Assembly (NCBI GenBank): GCA_023247255.1
Contig: JAHFGV010000020.1
Span: 1 to 48,519, forward strand
Direction: 5' to 3'
Length of the DNA: 48,519 bases
Source of the DNA: Candidatus Omnitrophota bacterium
Lineage (GTDB): Bacteria > Omnitrophota > Gorgyraeia > Aquiviventales > Aquiviventaceae
The translations under genes were made by a program, and so were the position numbers. Positions 36,788-44,963 of this stretch are shown here, piece after piece (positions within the stretch are counted from its first letter, which is position 1; every line of letters begins with the position of its first letter). The notes under the pieces were generated by a model. The model was not told where the DNA came from, made no database searches, and was given only the letters and a program-made list of their open reading frames with translations.

Positions 36788-37255
36788 ATGCGAAAGCGGA
36801 CCATCTTCACGACGATGATCGATCGGGTTTTAAGGGTTCAACCGCTCTGGGCGCACTGCGACGTTCCGTGTGGGATCTACGATCCTCATTTGGCGGCAAT
36901 CGCCGCAAAGACCGTCCACACCATGAACAAAAAGATCACCGAGCTTCCCACCCCTGGCGCCACCGCGAGTCCTCAAGAAGTTCTGGAACACCGCAATACC
37001 ATCGTTCGCATGGTGCAAACCAAAGAGACACACACCCAGCTGTGCAAGCAGGAGTTGTTGATCCTTTGGACCGACTACTTCAAACCGGAGGCGCTTGCGA
37101 TGTTTCCAGATCTGCATGAGGTTTTCTGGAAAGCGGCCAAGTTATGTTCCTACAACAAGCAACATGTCGATCTGGCTAGGTCCCAGGAATTGATGGATAC
37201 CGTCGAGAAGATCAACCAGATGTTTCAGAAAGCTGAGGCGGCAAAGAAGAAATAG
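36788..37255 (+). CDS. sodN: Nickel superoxide dismutase precursor
   Basis: The sequence HCDVPCGIYDP starting at His23 is the nickel-hook motif; in the mature enzyme the freed N-terminal His1, Cys2 and Cys6 bind nickel. The preceding 22 residues (ending QPLWA) are a leader that must be removed. The rest (about 133 aa) is the four-helix bundle, slightly longer than usual with a lysine-rich tail. The ATG at 36788 has AAGGAG upstream; the longer track ORF is unsupported. The maturation protease follows 26 nt later. Confidence 0.95.
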   Translation: MRKRTIFTTMIDRVLRVQPLWAHCDVPCGIYDPHLAAIAAKTVHTMNKKITELPTPGATASPQEVLEHRNTIVRMVQTKETHTQLCKQELLILWTDYFKPEALAMFPDLHEVFWKAAKLCSYNKQHVDLARSQELMDTVEKINQMFQKAEAAKKK

Positions 37256-37281
37256 TTAGCTGAGAGGTTAGAGAAAAAACG

Positions 37282-37680
37282 GTGAAGGGTGTGAAAAGAT
37301 TTTTTGGAAGTCTATTATTCGGGGAAATATCTGTGATGCGTGTTTACGGTCACAGCATGCGCCCGGTGCTTGAGGATGGCGAGCTGGTCATTGTGCGCGC
37401 CATGAGTCATTCCCTTGCATTGTTGCAAAAAGGCGATTTGGTTGCGGTATGTCCTTTCAAGATGTCAAACAAGATCCTTGTGAAGCGGCTAGCCGGATTG
37501 CCACGGGATGGAGTACAAGTGCAGGAACAATGCTGGAAGCTGGGTATGGATCAATGGTTTCTATTGGGCGATTGCCTCGACGATAGCCTGGATTCCCGTG
37601 CCTTCGGGCCTGTGAGCCATCGTGAGATCATCGGTCGCGTGGAAGCCAGACTGTGGCCCTGGAAGCGATTCCATGGATGA
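37282..37680 (+). CDS. Nickel-SOD maturation protease (S24/S26 family)
   Basis: A 132-aa signal-peptidase-like enzyme with the catalytic Ser in YGHSMRPVL and Lys in ILVKRLAGLPRDGV; LLGDCLDDSLDSRAFGPV is the conserved S26 box. It lacks a clear membrane anchor, consistent with a cytoplasmic protease that trims SodN to expose His1. Its position right after sodN matches known pairs (sodX/sodT). It overlaps the AsmA-like gene by 4 nt. Confidence 0.9.
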   Translation: MKGVKRFFGSLLFGEISVMRVYGHSMRPVLEDGELVIVRAMSHSLALLQKGDLVAVCPFKMSNKILVKRLAGLPRDGVQVQEQCWKLGMDQWFLLGDCLDDSLDSRAFGPVSHREIIGRVEARLWPWKRFHG

Positions 37681-39323
37681 AACGATTCGGGATTATTTTT
37701 GCTAGCGTGATCGGTCTTGGCCTAGTGGCGGTCATTCTATTCATCGCCACCTTTGACGCCAATCGGTACCGTCCCCTGTTGGTCAGCGAACTCCAGAAGG
37801 TCCTCGGCAAGCCCGTGCATATCGATCGCGTTTCACTGGGCTTGGAACGAGACGGACAAGGCCCGTTGGCCATCGCTGTCGCCTTGCGTCTGCAGAAAGT
37901 GGCAATCGCTCAGCGCCCGGCAACTCAGGCCCAGGCATCTTTAGAAATCGACTCTATCAGTGTCATTCTGCGTCTCCTGCCATTGCTTAAGAAGCAGTTC
38001 GTCATCCCCGCTGTTGTGTTGAACGGTCCACGGGTCCATCTCAAGCGCGATGCCACTGGGACACTGGGTCTCGAAGGGCTGGGGGTTTTGGCATTGCCTG
38101 CGGCATCCACCGGATCCTTAGACACTTCCAGCAGTCTGCCGATTGCTTTGAGTATCACCTCCGGCCAGGTCCACAACGGCAAGGTCCAATGGACCGATGA
38201 AACGACGCAGCCCCCCAGTACTTTTCAAGCGGATCATTTAGAGTTGGAGTTCCAGCGTCGTTTGCCGGCTTCTGCGATGAGTGTGAACCTGCACTCAGAT
38301 GTGCGCGGTGAGCTTCCGACTTTGTTATTTGATGGTAAGCTCTCGCTGGATGCTCAAGGCGAATGGAATCCATCCTCGAGTGCCTCCGAGCCTTTTGGTC
38401 TGCACGCACGAGTAGCCTCGCGTTCGCTGCAGTTTAATATCCGCTCCTTCCATTTCCACGAAGGTAAGCTGCAATGGGCTAAGCAAAGGCCGTCCTCTCA
38501 GCCGGCGGGGAATTTTGTGATCGAGGCACTCGATATTCAGGGACGGTATATGGCGTCAGGTTCTTTCGGTGAGCTTGAGGCAAGCGGTGCCTGGATGGAT
38601 CCGATTCCCAATGTGAAATTCCAATCCCGGTTTCGATTGCCGGATGCCTCTGGGCCTGTTTCTATCGAGTCCTTTGCCTTAACCTTGGATGGAATCCGTC
38701 TGGAGCGTCTGTTTCTCAGTCGCCAGCCGTCCGATCCCCAGTTACGCGGCCGATTGCATGGGCACATCGAGGGAAGTCTGCCCCGATGGGATCCGGCACG
38801 CTTGAGCCAGTTGTTGACAGCTCACGGGTCGCTCAAATGCGAAGAACCCGTGATCGCTAATCTGAATATTCTACGGGCTGTTTTTGAGCAGTTGTCTTTA
38901 ATCCCTGGGCTGATGGAAAGGCTTCTGGGCAGTTTGCCACCCGAAGCCTTGGCTCAATTCGAACGTCCGGACACGCCCCTTGAGCCTGTGGATATATCGA
39001 TGACCCTGAAGGATGGCAGCGTGTGGTTGGAGACGTTTGAGCTAACCAGTGATGCTTTGAGTCTTACCGGCGAGGGACGAGTCGGACTCGATGGTTCTTT
39101 ACATCTGACGGCCACTCTTCGGATCGATTCTGTGTTTTCGCAGACGCTGACTCGCAGCGTTGGCGAACTACGCTACCTAAGCGACTCGCAGGGACGGATT
39201 GAAATTCCCCTCATCATTTACAGGCAGGGAGGAAGAATCGGATTTCTTCCTCAACTGGATGCCATCGGTCGAAAGTTGCTAGTACCCCTAACCCAGGACC
39301 TGATCGGCAATCTTCTGCACTAG
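37677..39323 (+). CDS. AsmA-family protein
   Basis: A membrane-anchored periplasmic protein of 548 aa. The start at 37677 gives KRFGIIFASVIGLGLVAVILFIATFDANRYRPLLVSELQKVLG, the typical AsmA N-terminus of one membrane helix and a short amphipathic lead. The rest is beta-rich, ending with an AsmA-like tail (GRVGLDGSLHLTATLRI ... YRQGGRIGFLP). Members are implicated in lipid transport between membranes. Coupling to the SOD protease by ATGA is unexpected. Confidence 0.85.
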   Translation: MKRFGIIFASVIGLGLVAVILFIATFDANRYRPLLVSELQKVLGKPVHIDRVSLGLERDGQGPLAIAVALRLQKVAIAQRPATQAQASLEIDSISVILRLLPLLKKQFVIPAVVLNGPRVHLKRDATGTLGLEGLGVLALPAASTGSLDTSSSLPIALSITSGQVHNGKVQWTDETTQPPSTFQADHLELEFQRRLPASAMSVNLHSDVRGELPTLLFDGKLSLDAQGEWNPSSSASEPFGLHARVASRSLQFNIRSFHFHEGKLQWAKQRPSSQPAGNFVIEALDIQGRYMASGSFGELEASGAWMDPIPNVKFQSRFRLPDASGPVSIESFALTLDGIRLERLFLSRQPSDPQLRGRLHGHIEGSLPRWDPARLSQLLTAHGSLKCEEPVIANLNILRAVFEQLSLIPGLMERLLGSLPPEALAQFERPDTPLEPVDISMTLKDGSVWLETFELTSDALSLTGEGRVGLDGSLHLTATLRIDSVFSQTLTRSVGELRYLSDSQGRIEIPLIIYRQGGRIGFLPQLDAIGRKLLVPLTQDLIGNLLH

Positions 39324-39350
39324 CAACCTGCGAGTGACCGGTCCCCTGCC

Positions 39351-39380
39351 TTGACGTTGGTACAAAGCGTTGGGTATACT
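39351..39380 (+). promoter_or_regulatory. Promoter of riboswitch 3 transcript
   Basis: TTGACG (39351-39356), 18 nt, TATACT (39375-39380). The predicted start near 39387 is about 45 nt before the aptamer. Confidence 0.7.
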
Positions 39381-39429
39381 TAGAATCACTTAGTCTTACA
39401 GAAATAATTGTGTATTTGACATTCTCGAT

Positions 39430-39633
39430 AAGGGCAAACCTCAGCCACAAAACGTGGCTGATCCTTGACGCACACTCCCGTGCGTGTCGAGGACAGAGAA
39501 ATCTGGGGACGCAAAGCCTCTGGCCCTGCGGGTTAATTCGAAGTGCGAAGTGAAAAGTTTGAAGTTATCCGCGGTTGTCTTCGAACTTTGAACTTCGATC
39601 TTCAAACTCCCAAGGGGTGGCAGGGCTACCGAA
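39430..39633 (+). promoter_or_regulatory. Cyclic-di-GMP-I riboswitch 3, interrupted by hairpin insertions
   Basis: AAGGGCAAACC, a P2 hairpin with GAAA tetraloop (CAGA-GAAA-TCTG), GGGGACGCAAAGCC, GGCCCTGC and GGCAGGGCTACCGAA give a near-complete c-di-GMP-I aptamer. Between AAACC and P2 a 53-nt stretch forms two extra hairpins (TCAGCCAC/GTGGCTGA; TCCTTGAC..GTCGAGGA), and the P3 arm is a heptad-phased hairpin (39538-39608). A terminator follows. The controlled genes are 39900 and 40289. Confidence 0.75.
39538..39608. repeat. Heptad-phased inverted repeat, locus 7 (P3 of riboswitch 3)
   Basis: Left arm: TCGAAGT GCGAAGT GAAAAGT TTGAAGT (39538-39565). Right arm: TCGAACT TTGAACT TCGATCT TCAAACT (39581-39608). 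Exact 7-nt phase in both, complementary to each other. Confidence 0.78.
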
Positions 39634-39665
39634 AGATGTCATGTCGATGTATCGGGTAAGCGATA

Positions 39666-39708
39666 GGCGGTGTCACCGTGCGAAACGGTGGTGCCGCTTT
39701 TGCTTTTT
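39666..39708 (+). terminator. Intrinsic terminator of riboswitch 3
   Basis: GGCGGTGTCACCGT pairs with ACGGTGGTGCCGC around a GCGAA loop and is followed by TTTTGCTTTTT. It lies 33 nt after the aptamer end. Confidence 0.82.
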
Positions 39709-39725
39709 AAGTCGTTTTTCTTCCC

Positions 39726-39750
39726 ATAAATTCCGCTTCGCGGAATTTAT
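39726..39750. repeat. Mini-palindrome ATAAATTCC(GC)...GGAATTTAT, copy 2
   Basis: ATAAATTCCGC and GCGGAATTTAT form a perfect 11-bp stem around TTC. The flanks (ccc before, ca after) match copy 1 at 1165. It lies between the riboswitch terminator and the first controlled gene. Confidence 0.7.
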
Positions 39751-39899
39751 CACCAGACGAAGTCAAGTGATGGGAAAGGAAGAACCAGAAAACCGCGCTC
39801 ATAGACGTGGAGGAATGGCCCAGGGTTCTTCAAGCGAAGCTCGTCAGTGTTTTTCAAGTGCCGCGGGCATGCCCGTGGGTATTTACTGAGGTATTTTCT

Positions 39900-40292
39900 A
39901 TGTCTGAGTCTGCGTTCTTGGTAGTCGGGGTAGGATTGAGCCTAGCGTGTCTGCTTGTCCTCACAGTATCTTTCATTTGGGCGATGAGAGATTTCCGGCA
40001 ATTCTTCCGGCATGCCAAGACGATTCTACCGGAGTTTGAAGAGACCTTGCGGCAAACACACCAGACGTTGAACCACGCCCACCAGTTGTTGATTCGCAGT
40101 GGCACAGTCGTCTGCCATCTGGAAAATACCAGCCGTCACATTCAAGATGCGGTTTCCGATTTTCTGCAGCCACTGGCAGTATGGACGACTCGAGCGAAAA
40201 CGTGGTTTGAAGGCCATGGGAAAAACGGTACGAGGGGGGAACCTCGTCGACGTGGTCGAGGGGTGTCGAAGAATAGAAGGAGGGTACGATGA
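39900..40292 (+). CDS. Small membrane-anchored protein (DUF948-like)
   Basis: The start at 39900 gives an N-terminal helix (AFLVVGVGLSLACLLVLTVSFIWAM) followed by an amphipathic region with heptad-like leucines (FRHAKTILPEFEETLRQTHQTLNHAHQLL) and a very basic tail. This layout resembles DUF948 envelope-stress proteins that are usually paired with YtxH proteins, and a YtxH-like gene follows with a 4-nt overlap. The operon is led by riboswitch 3. Confidence 0.7.
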   Translation: MSESAFLVVGVGLSLACLLVLTVSFIWAMRDFRQFFRHAKTILPEFEETLRQTHQTLNHAHQLLIRSGTVVCHLENTSRHIQDAVSDFLQPLAVWTTRAKTWFEGHGKNGTRGEPRRRGRGVSKNRRRVR

Positions 40293-40630
40293 AGAAGGCA
40301 GGTCGATTGGGGAATCGGCTAGGGGTTGCAAGTGCTTTTGCTTTGGGAGCGACAGCGGGAAGCTTGGCCACACTGGTTTGCGCGCCGCAGTCTGGGCAGG
40401 TCGTCCGCAGGCGGTTGTTGCAGAAGGCCCGTGGTTTCCAGAAAACGGCAGAACGGCAGTTGGGAAAAACCAAGCGGTTGATTGTGAATCAGGCGGACCA
40501 ATTCCGTGACACGGCTATCGACACGATCGATCAGGCGCGGGATTGGGTTACGCAGCGGGTGGCGAATGGGAAACATAAAGTGTCGGGACACCGACGCATT
40601 GTTCGCCGCCGTGCCATTCGCACCGCGTAA
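40289..40630 (+). CDS. YtxH-domain protein
   Basis: A 113-aa protein with the YtxH pattern: a glycine/alanine-rich membrane segment (LGVASAFALGATAGSLATLVCAPQSGQVVRRRL) followed by charged helices (FQKTAERQLGKTKRLIVNQADQFRDTAIDTIDQA). Such proteins are envelope-stress associated. GGAGG precedes the ATG, which overlaps the DUF948-like gene. A strong terminator follows at 40681. Confidence 0.8.
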   Translation: MKKAGRLGNRLGVASAFALGATAGSLATLVCAPQSGQVVRRRLLQKARGFQKTAERQLGKTKRLIVNQADQFRDTAIDTIDQARDWVTQRVANGKHKVSGHRRIVRRRAIRTA

Positions 40631-40680
40631 CGGATCGTCCAACGTGTGAGTTTTGTTCAGACAGTCGGGCTTTCATTCCT

Positions 40681-40719
40681 ACGGCCCTTGACAGATCTGC
40701 GTCAAGGGCCGTGGTTTTT
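40681..40719 (+). terminator. Terminator after the riboswitch-3 operon
   Basis: ACGGCCCTTGAC and GTCAAGGGCCGT form a perfect 12-bp stem with loop AGATCTGC, followed by GGTTTTTC. The arms contain the recurring CCTTGAC word. Confidence 0.88.
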
Positions 40720-40741
40720 CAATTCTCCACCGGACACATCC

Positions 40742-40775
40742 CTCGACGATCTTCTGCGGGGCTGTTATACTACGC
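40742..40775 (+). promoter_or_regulatory. Likely promoter of the small ORF/thrH unit
   Basis: TCGACG, 17 nt, TATACT (about 40743-40775). The leader to the small ORF is about 100 nt. Confidence 0.55.
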
Positions 40776-40878
40776 TATCGAGCCGATCCGTTTTGTCCGA
40801 TTGGCGGCGTGGTTGCAGGTTTGGCTCCACGTTAGAACGATAAGGTCTTGTGTCGTCTGTACCGTAGTGGAGGGCTGA

Positions 40879-41043
40879 ATGCGCAACGATGACGCTCGTC
40901 AAATTGGTGAAGAGCTCAAAGGGATCCTTGAGCGTCTTAAGGTACTGGCAAAAGAAGAACGCAACCAACGGGGCTCTGACGTAGAGGCTCTTGAGATTGC
41001 TGTCGTCAACGTGGATTCAGCGATTGAGATATTGACAGAGTAG
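40879..41043 (+). CDS. Small hypothetical protein, 54 aa
   Basis: Too short for the ORF track. It reads MRNDDARQIGEELKG ... EIAVVNVDSAIEILTE, highly charged and helical, with no domain I know. GTGGAGGGC precedes the ATG at ideal distance, and a promoter lies upstream, so it is likely a real gene. thrH starts 26 nt after it and may share the transcript. Confidence 0.6.
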   Translation: MRNDDARQIGEELKGILERLKVLAKEERNQRGSDVEALEIAVVNVDSAIEILTE

Positions 41044-41069
41044 GACAGAGGCGAAGAGCAACGGCCTTG

Positions 41070-41684
41070 ATGCTTATGAGACAGCCTGCGCTGGTCTGCT
41101 TGGACATGGAAGGGGTGCTGACTCCAGAGATTTGGGTAACTGTCGCAGCCAAGACGGGTATCGAGGCGTTGCGTCGCACCACGCGCGATGAGCCTGACTA
41201 CGACAAGCTCATGCGCAACCGACTGGCTATCCTGAAAGAACACGGACTGCGATTGTCGGACATCCAGGCGGTGATCGCGACCCTTGATCCGTTGGAAGGG
41301 TCGGTGGAGTTTCTCACGACGCTCCGGGCGAAGGTCCCGGTCATCGTGCTTTCGGATACTTTTTATCCTTTTGCGGGTCCGTTGATGGAGAAACTGGGTT
41401 TCCCAGTTCTTTTCTGCAACACCCTGAAAGTATCTGCGCAAGGGATCATTCAAAGCTACCACCTACGTTTGGCCGATCAGAAACGCGCTTCCGTCATAGC
41501 GCTCAAGCAGCTTGGATTTCGCATACTGGCTGCAGGGGATTCGTATAACGATACGACTATGCTTAAGGAAGCGGATATCGGAATTTTGTTCCGGCCACCG
41601 CAGACGGTTGCTAAGGCCTTTCCCCAGTTTCCCGTCACCACCACGTATGCAGAGCTGGCGCAGCAACTAGCCAGGCATCTCTAA
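41070..41684 (+). CDS. thrH: ThrH-type phosphoserine phosphatase / homoserine phosphotransferase
   Basis: HAD-family enzyme that dephosphorylates phosphoserine and can transfer the phosphate to homoserine. CLDMEGVLTPEIWVTVAAKTGI (Asp-Met-Glu motif I) distinguishes ThrH from SerB, and TTRDEPDYDKLM, LSDTFYPFAGPLMEKLGFP and AAGDSYNDTTML are its other conserved blocks. The length of 204 aa is normal. ATG 41070 is preferred; ATG 41076 is possible. The TAA stop lies in the first bases of a repeat. Confidence 0.92.
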   Translation: MLMRQPALVCLDMEGVLTPEIWVTVAAKTGIEALRRTTRDEPDYDKLMRNRLAILKEHGLRLSDIQAVIATLDPLEGSVEFLTTLRAKVPVIVLSDTFYPFAGPLMEKLGFPVLFCNTLKVSAQGIIQSYHLRLADQKRASVIALKQLGFRILAAGDSYNDTTMLKEADIGILFRPPQTVAKAFPQFPVTTTYAELAQQLARHL

Positions 41685-41760
41685 CAGGCTGCTAAAAAGC
41701 CGATCTTCGCTGAAAGCATCATGAGCTTTAAGCAAAGGGGCGTTTTTCCGCAACCGGCTA
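41682..41760. repeat. TAGCAGG-family element, short copy 3
   Basis: The ends TAACAGGCTGCTAAAAAGC and CGTTTTTCCGCAACCGGCTA match the 147-bp family, but the core is reduced to about 40 nt with a small palindrome (GCTTTAAGC). The element begins with the thrH stop codon. Confidence 0.65.
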
Positions 41761-41785
41761 AGTCATCCAAGGCATACCCAAACCG

Positions 41786-42562
41786 ATGTGGACCATCGCG
41801 ACTTTTAATGTAAACTCCATCCGCAAGCGTATCAGCCTGGTGTCGGAATGGCTGGCGATTCACCAGCCGGATGTGTTGTGCCTTCAGGAAACGAAGGTGC
41901 AGGATAGCGAGTTTCCAACGCAGGCGTTGGCCCCCAGTGGCTATCAGTGGGTGTTTCGAGGTATGAAGGCTTACAACGGCGTTGCCATTCTGAGCCGAGA
42001 GTTGCCCGGTGACGTATCCTTTGGACTTCAGGATGGCAAAGAGCCGGATGAGTTTCGTCTGATTCAAGCTACGGTAAATGGATTGACCATCGTCAACACT
42101 TATGTCCCTCAGGGTTCTGCCATCAACTCGCCCAAATACGCCTATAAGTTGGATTGGTTCAAACGTCTGCGTGTTTACTTCCAGAATCTTGGGGTACCCG
42201 ACAAACCGGTCGTCTGGTTGGGCGATATGAATGTCGCCCCGACACCGATCGACGTTCATCATCCGGAGAGTCACGAGGATCACGTTTGCTATCATGTCGA
42301 TGCCCGCACCGCGTATCATACCGTGATGGAGCTTGGATTTGAAGATGTGTATCGCCGCTTGCATCCTGCCACACGGCAGTACACGTTTTGGGATTTCCGT
42401 ATGCCACGGGCATTGGAACGCAATCTGGGTTGGAGGATCGACCATATCCTGGCGACTCCTTCAGTAGCCTCATACTGTGAACAGGCTGGGGTCGATCTGA
42501 ACGCCAGAAAGCATCCGGAGCCTTCCGATCATACCATCGTGTGGGCACGCTTCAGGGATTAG
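41786..42562 (+). CDS. xthA: Exodeoxyribonuclease III
   Basis: AP endonuclease and 3'-5' exonuclease of base-excision repair. IATFNVNSIRKR, LCLQETKVQ (metal Glu), GVAILSR, WLGDMNVAP (Asp/Asn), YTFWDFRMP, RIDHILATP and SDHTIVWA (catalytic His) appear in the usual order. The length of 258 aa is normal. The TAG stop lies in the first bases of another repeat remnant. Confidence 0.95.
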   Translation: MWTIATFNVNSIRKRISLVSEWLAIHQPDVLCLQETKVQDSEFPTQALAPSGYQWVFRGMKAYNGVAILSRELPGDVSFGLQDGKEPDEFRLIQATVNGLTIVNTYVPQGSAINSPKYAYKLDWFKRLRVYFQNLGVPDKPVVWLGDMNVAPTPIDVHHPESHEDHVCYHVDARTAYHTVMELGFEDVYRRLHPATRQYTFWDFRMPRALERNLGWRIDHILATPSVASYCEQAGVDLNARKHPEPSDHTIVWARFRD

Positions 42563-42593
42563 CAGGCTTCGGGGTTTTTTCCGCAGCCGGCTA
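42560..42593. repeat. TAGCAGG-family element, remnant copy 4
   Basis: TAGCAGGCT at the left and TTTTTTCCGCAGCCGGCTA at the right are the two ends of the family with the core deleted (34 bp left). The element begins with the xthA stop codon. Confidence 0.6.
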
Positions 42594-42610
42594 GCAAATG
42601 GAGGGATGAA

Positions 42611-43165
42611 ATGGTTATTGGATGGATTCTCATTGGAGCAATCGTTCTGGGGGTTCTCTGGGGGGTGGCTGCCTACAATGGATTGGTACGCAGCCGTCAG
42701 GAGCTCAAGAGTGCCTGGTCGCAGATTGATGTTCAGCTCAAACGGCGACATGATTTAATCCCCAACCTCGTCGAGGCAGTGAGGGGTTACCTGACGCATG
42801 AACGCGAGACGTTAGAAAAAGTGACTCAAGCGCGGAATCAAGCGGTCCGTGCGGATAACTTGAAGGATAAAGCCCAAGCCGAGAACTTCTTAACCCAAAC
42901 GCTTCGGTCTCTTTTTGCGGTGGCTGAGCGCTATCCCGATCTGAAGGCTAACCAGAACATCCTGGTCCTTCAGGAAGAGCTGACTTCGACGGAGAACCGC
43001 ATTTCCTTCGCCCGACAGTTCTACAACGACCAGACCATGCGGTTCAATACCGCTATCGAGACGGTACCGACCAACCTCATTGCGAACCTGACAGGGTTTA
43101 ATAAGGTAGAGTTCTTTGAGATCGAGGACCCCGCACAGCGTGAGGTTCCCAGCGTCAAATTCTGA
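42611..43165 (+). CDS. LemA-family protein
   Basis: A 184-aa protein with an N-terminal membrane helix (ILIGAIVLGVLWGVAAYNGLV) and the LemA core SAWSQIDVQLKRRHDLIPNLVEAVRGY ... TENRISFARQFYND, ending FFEIEDPAQREVPSVKF. The function is unclear; LemA genes very often precede M48 protease genes, as here. GGAGG precedes the start. Confidence 0.92.
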   Translation: MVIGWILIGAIVLGVLWGVAAYNGLVRSRQELKSAWSQIDVQLKRRHDLIPNLVEAVRGYLTHERETLEKVTQARNQAVRADNLKDKAQAENFLTQTLRSLFAVAERYPDLKANQNILVLQEELTSTENRISFARQFYNDQTMRFNTAIETVPTNLIANLTGFNKVEFFEIEDPAQREVPSVKF

Positions 43166-43287
43166 TCGGATCTGTCTCAGCATACTTCTCGCCCCGCAAG
43201 AGGCCACAGGCTTGCCCGTCCGATACCGCTCGGGTACAGGGAGTAGGGTTCTACTTACTTGCGAATCGTGGACCCCGGGCAGAGACG

Positions 43288-44955
43288 ATGTCATTTACCT
43301 TTGTTGAAATCGAAAAGAGCAAAACCCATACCATTACTGGGTTGTTCTGGACTTTGGTGGTTCTGTATCTGATTTCGACCTATGCATTGGTGTGGAGTTT
43401 TCGCCTATTCCTAGGGGCTTCTCTTCAAGGGTCCTTCCTTCAAATACTGACCATTGTGGCCATCGCCCTTCTGGCTGCGACGATCCATTGGTTTTTTTCC
43501 ACCTACCAGCTAGTGTCCCGGATGTTGGTAGCTGTGCGCGCGCGTTCTTTGGATCCCGGGGATACTTATCACGCACGTCTCAAGAACGTTATTGAAGAAG
43601 TGTCGGTGGCCGTTGGAGGCTCTATCGTCCTTGAGCCTTATGTCATTTCGACGCCAGCGATGAATGCTTGTGCAGTATCGGACTTCAGCGGACGCTCGGC
43701 GATTGCAGTGACTGAAGGGGTATTGGCCCGTATGAATCGGGCCCAGTTGGAATCGGTTGTGGCCCACGAAGCCACTCATATCGCAAGCGGGGACAGCCTC
43801 ACCAAAAGCGTTTTCTGTGGCTTGTTTGCCCTTCATGAAGAAGCGCTGAAGCGTTTTTCAGGGCTGTTTAGCAGCCGCAGTGGATTGGATCTTCTGCTGG
43901 GACGCACCGGTGTATGGATCGCTTTTAGCCTGATGATCCTGTGGATAGTCCATGCGGCCAGACGGTTGTGCGAGCCGCTGATTTCCCGGCAGCAGGAGTA
44001 TCGCGCCGATGCTCTAGCGGTTCGTCTGACTCGAGATCCCTTGAGTCTGGCCGAGGCCCTCCGGTTGATAGCCGGTCATTGGCGTGGCGTCGGTACCTAC
44101 GGGGAATCCCTGTCCGCCATTTTCATTCTCGATCCAGGAATCGAACGCTTGAGTGAGAAGGAAGGTTGGCAGGCGGATCTTTTTTCCACGCATCCTCCGA
44201 CGGAACACCGCATCGAGATTTTGCTCGGCATGGCCCATGTCGGGCAAGATGAGTTTGATAGTAGGCGGATGCAGCCTCCCCAGTACCATCAGGACCCGGT
44301 CCCTTCGCGAGTTCCTCAACCGTCTGGTTCCGATACGCGATGGTTTGTCTGGTTGGATGGCGACTGGCAGGGGCCTTGGCCGTTGGAACGTCTGTCTGAA
44401 CTGGGTACGTTGAAGCCCGACACTTGGATACGACAGCAAGCTCAGGCGAAGGCTTCACCGGCGTATCAAGATCCATTCATCCTCCAGATGTTGCAGACCC
44501 GCTACGGTTATTCGGGGCCAGTGGCTGGGATCACGCCACGCATCTGTCCCCGCTGCCGAGTGGCTTTGACATCTGTGCTCTATGAAGGAGTTACGCTCGA
44601 TGAGTGTCCTGCCTGCCGAGGCTGTCTCGTCAACAGGGATCAGGTCAGCCGCGTGCTGATTCGCGAAGAATACTCCTTTTCCGATTCTATCACACGGCTG
44701 GCTCAAACGATCGAGGCCATTGCCAATCCGCAGCGGGTCGCCAAACGCTACGGGGATTTTCCGTTCAGCGCGATGAAAGATCAGCAGTGCCCTGTTTGTG
44801 GAGCATCGATGGTGCGTAAGTTTTACACCCTTGCGTACTTGGTGGAAGTGGAGCAATGCTGGATGTGCGGGCTTACGTGGTTTGATCGCGACGAGTTGGA
44901 ATTGCTACAGTGTCTGTACGAACGTCAGGTTCCAGAGGATCGCCGCGCCGTGTAG
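43288..44955 (+). CDS. M48 (HtpX-like) metalloprotease fused to GYF and zinc-ribbon domains
   Basis: The N-terminal part has two membrane helices (about 17-70) and an M48 domain: HEATH is the zinc motif, followed by helices near 210-230 and a Glu in RQQEYRADALAV. A GYF_2-like domain follows (about 350-395, WFVWLDGDWQGPWPLERL), then two zf-TFIIB ribbons (CPRC...CPAC; CPVC...CWMC) to the C-terminus. At 555 aa it is about twice HtpX. The added domains may recruit substrates for membrane-protein quality control. Confidence 0.88.
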   Translation: MSFTFVEIEKSKTHTITGLFWTLVVLYLISTYALVWSFRLFLGASLQGSFLQILTIVAIALLAATIHWFFSTYQLVSRMLVAVRARSLDPGDTYHARLKNVIEEVSVAVGGSIVLEPYVISTPAMNACAVSDFSGRSAIAVTEGVLARMNRAQLESVVAHEATHIASGDSLTKSVFCGLFALHEEALKRFSGLFSSRSGLDLLLGRTGVWIAFSLMILWIVHAARRLCEPLISRQQEYRADALAVRLTRDPLSLAEALRLIAGHWRGVGTYGESLSAIFILDPGIERLSEKEGWQADLFSTHPPTEHRIEILLGMAHVGQDEFDSRRMQPPQYHQDPVPSRVPQPSGSDTRWFVWLDGDWQGPWPLERLSELGTLKPDTWIRQQAQAKASPAYQDPFILQMLQTRYGYSGPVAGITPRICPRCRVALTSVLYEGVTLDECPACRGCLVNRDQVSRVLIREEYSFSDSITRLAQTIEAIANPQRVAKRYGDFPFSAMKDQQCPVCGASMVRKFYTLAYLVEVEQCWMCGLTWFDRDELELLQCLYERQVPEDRRAV

Positions 44956-44963
44956 GTAAGCCA

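Noticed and set aside
39807-39899. N-terminal extension of the DUF948-like ORF
   Set aside because: The extension (QVPRACPW) is encoded by a repeat copy; the membrane helix begins right after ATG 39900.
41681-42445. Minus-strand ORF of 254 aa over xthA
   Set aside because: Antisense shadow of exonuclease III, whose motifs are complete on the plus strand.
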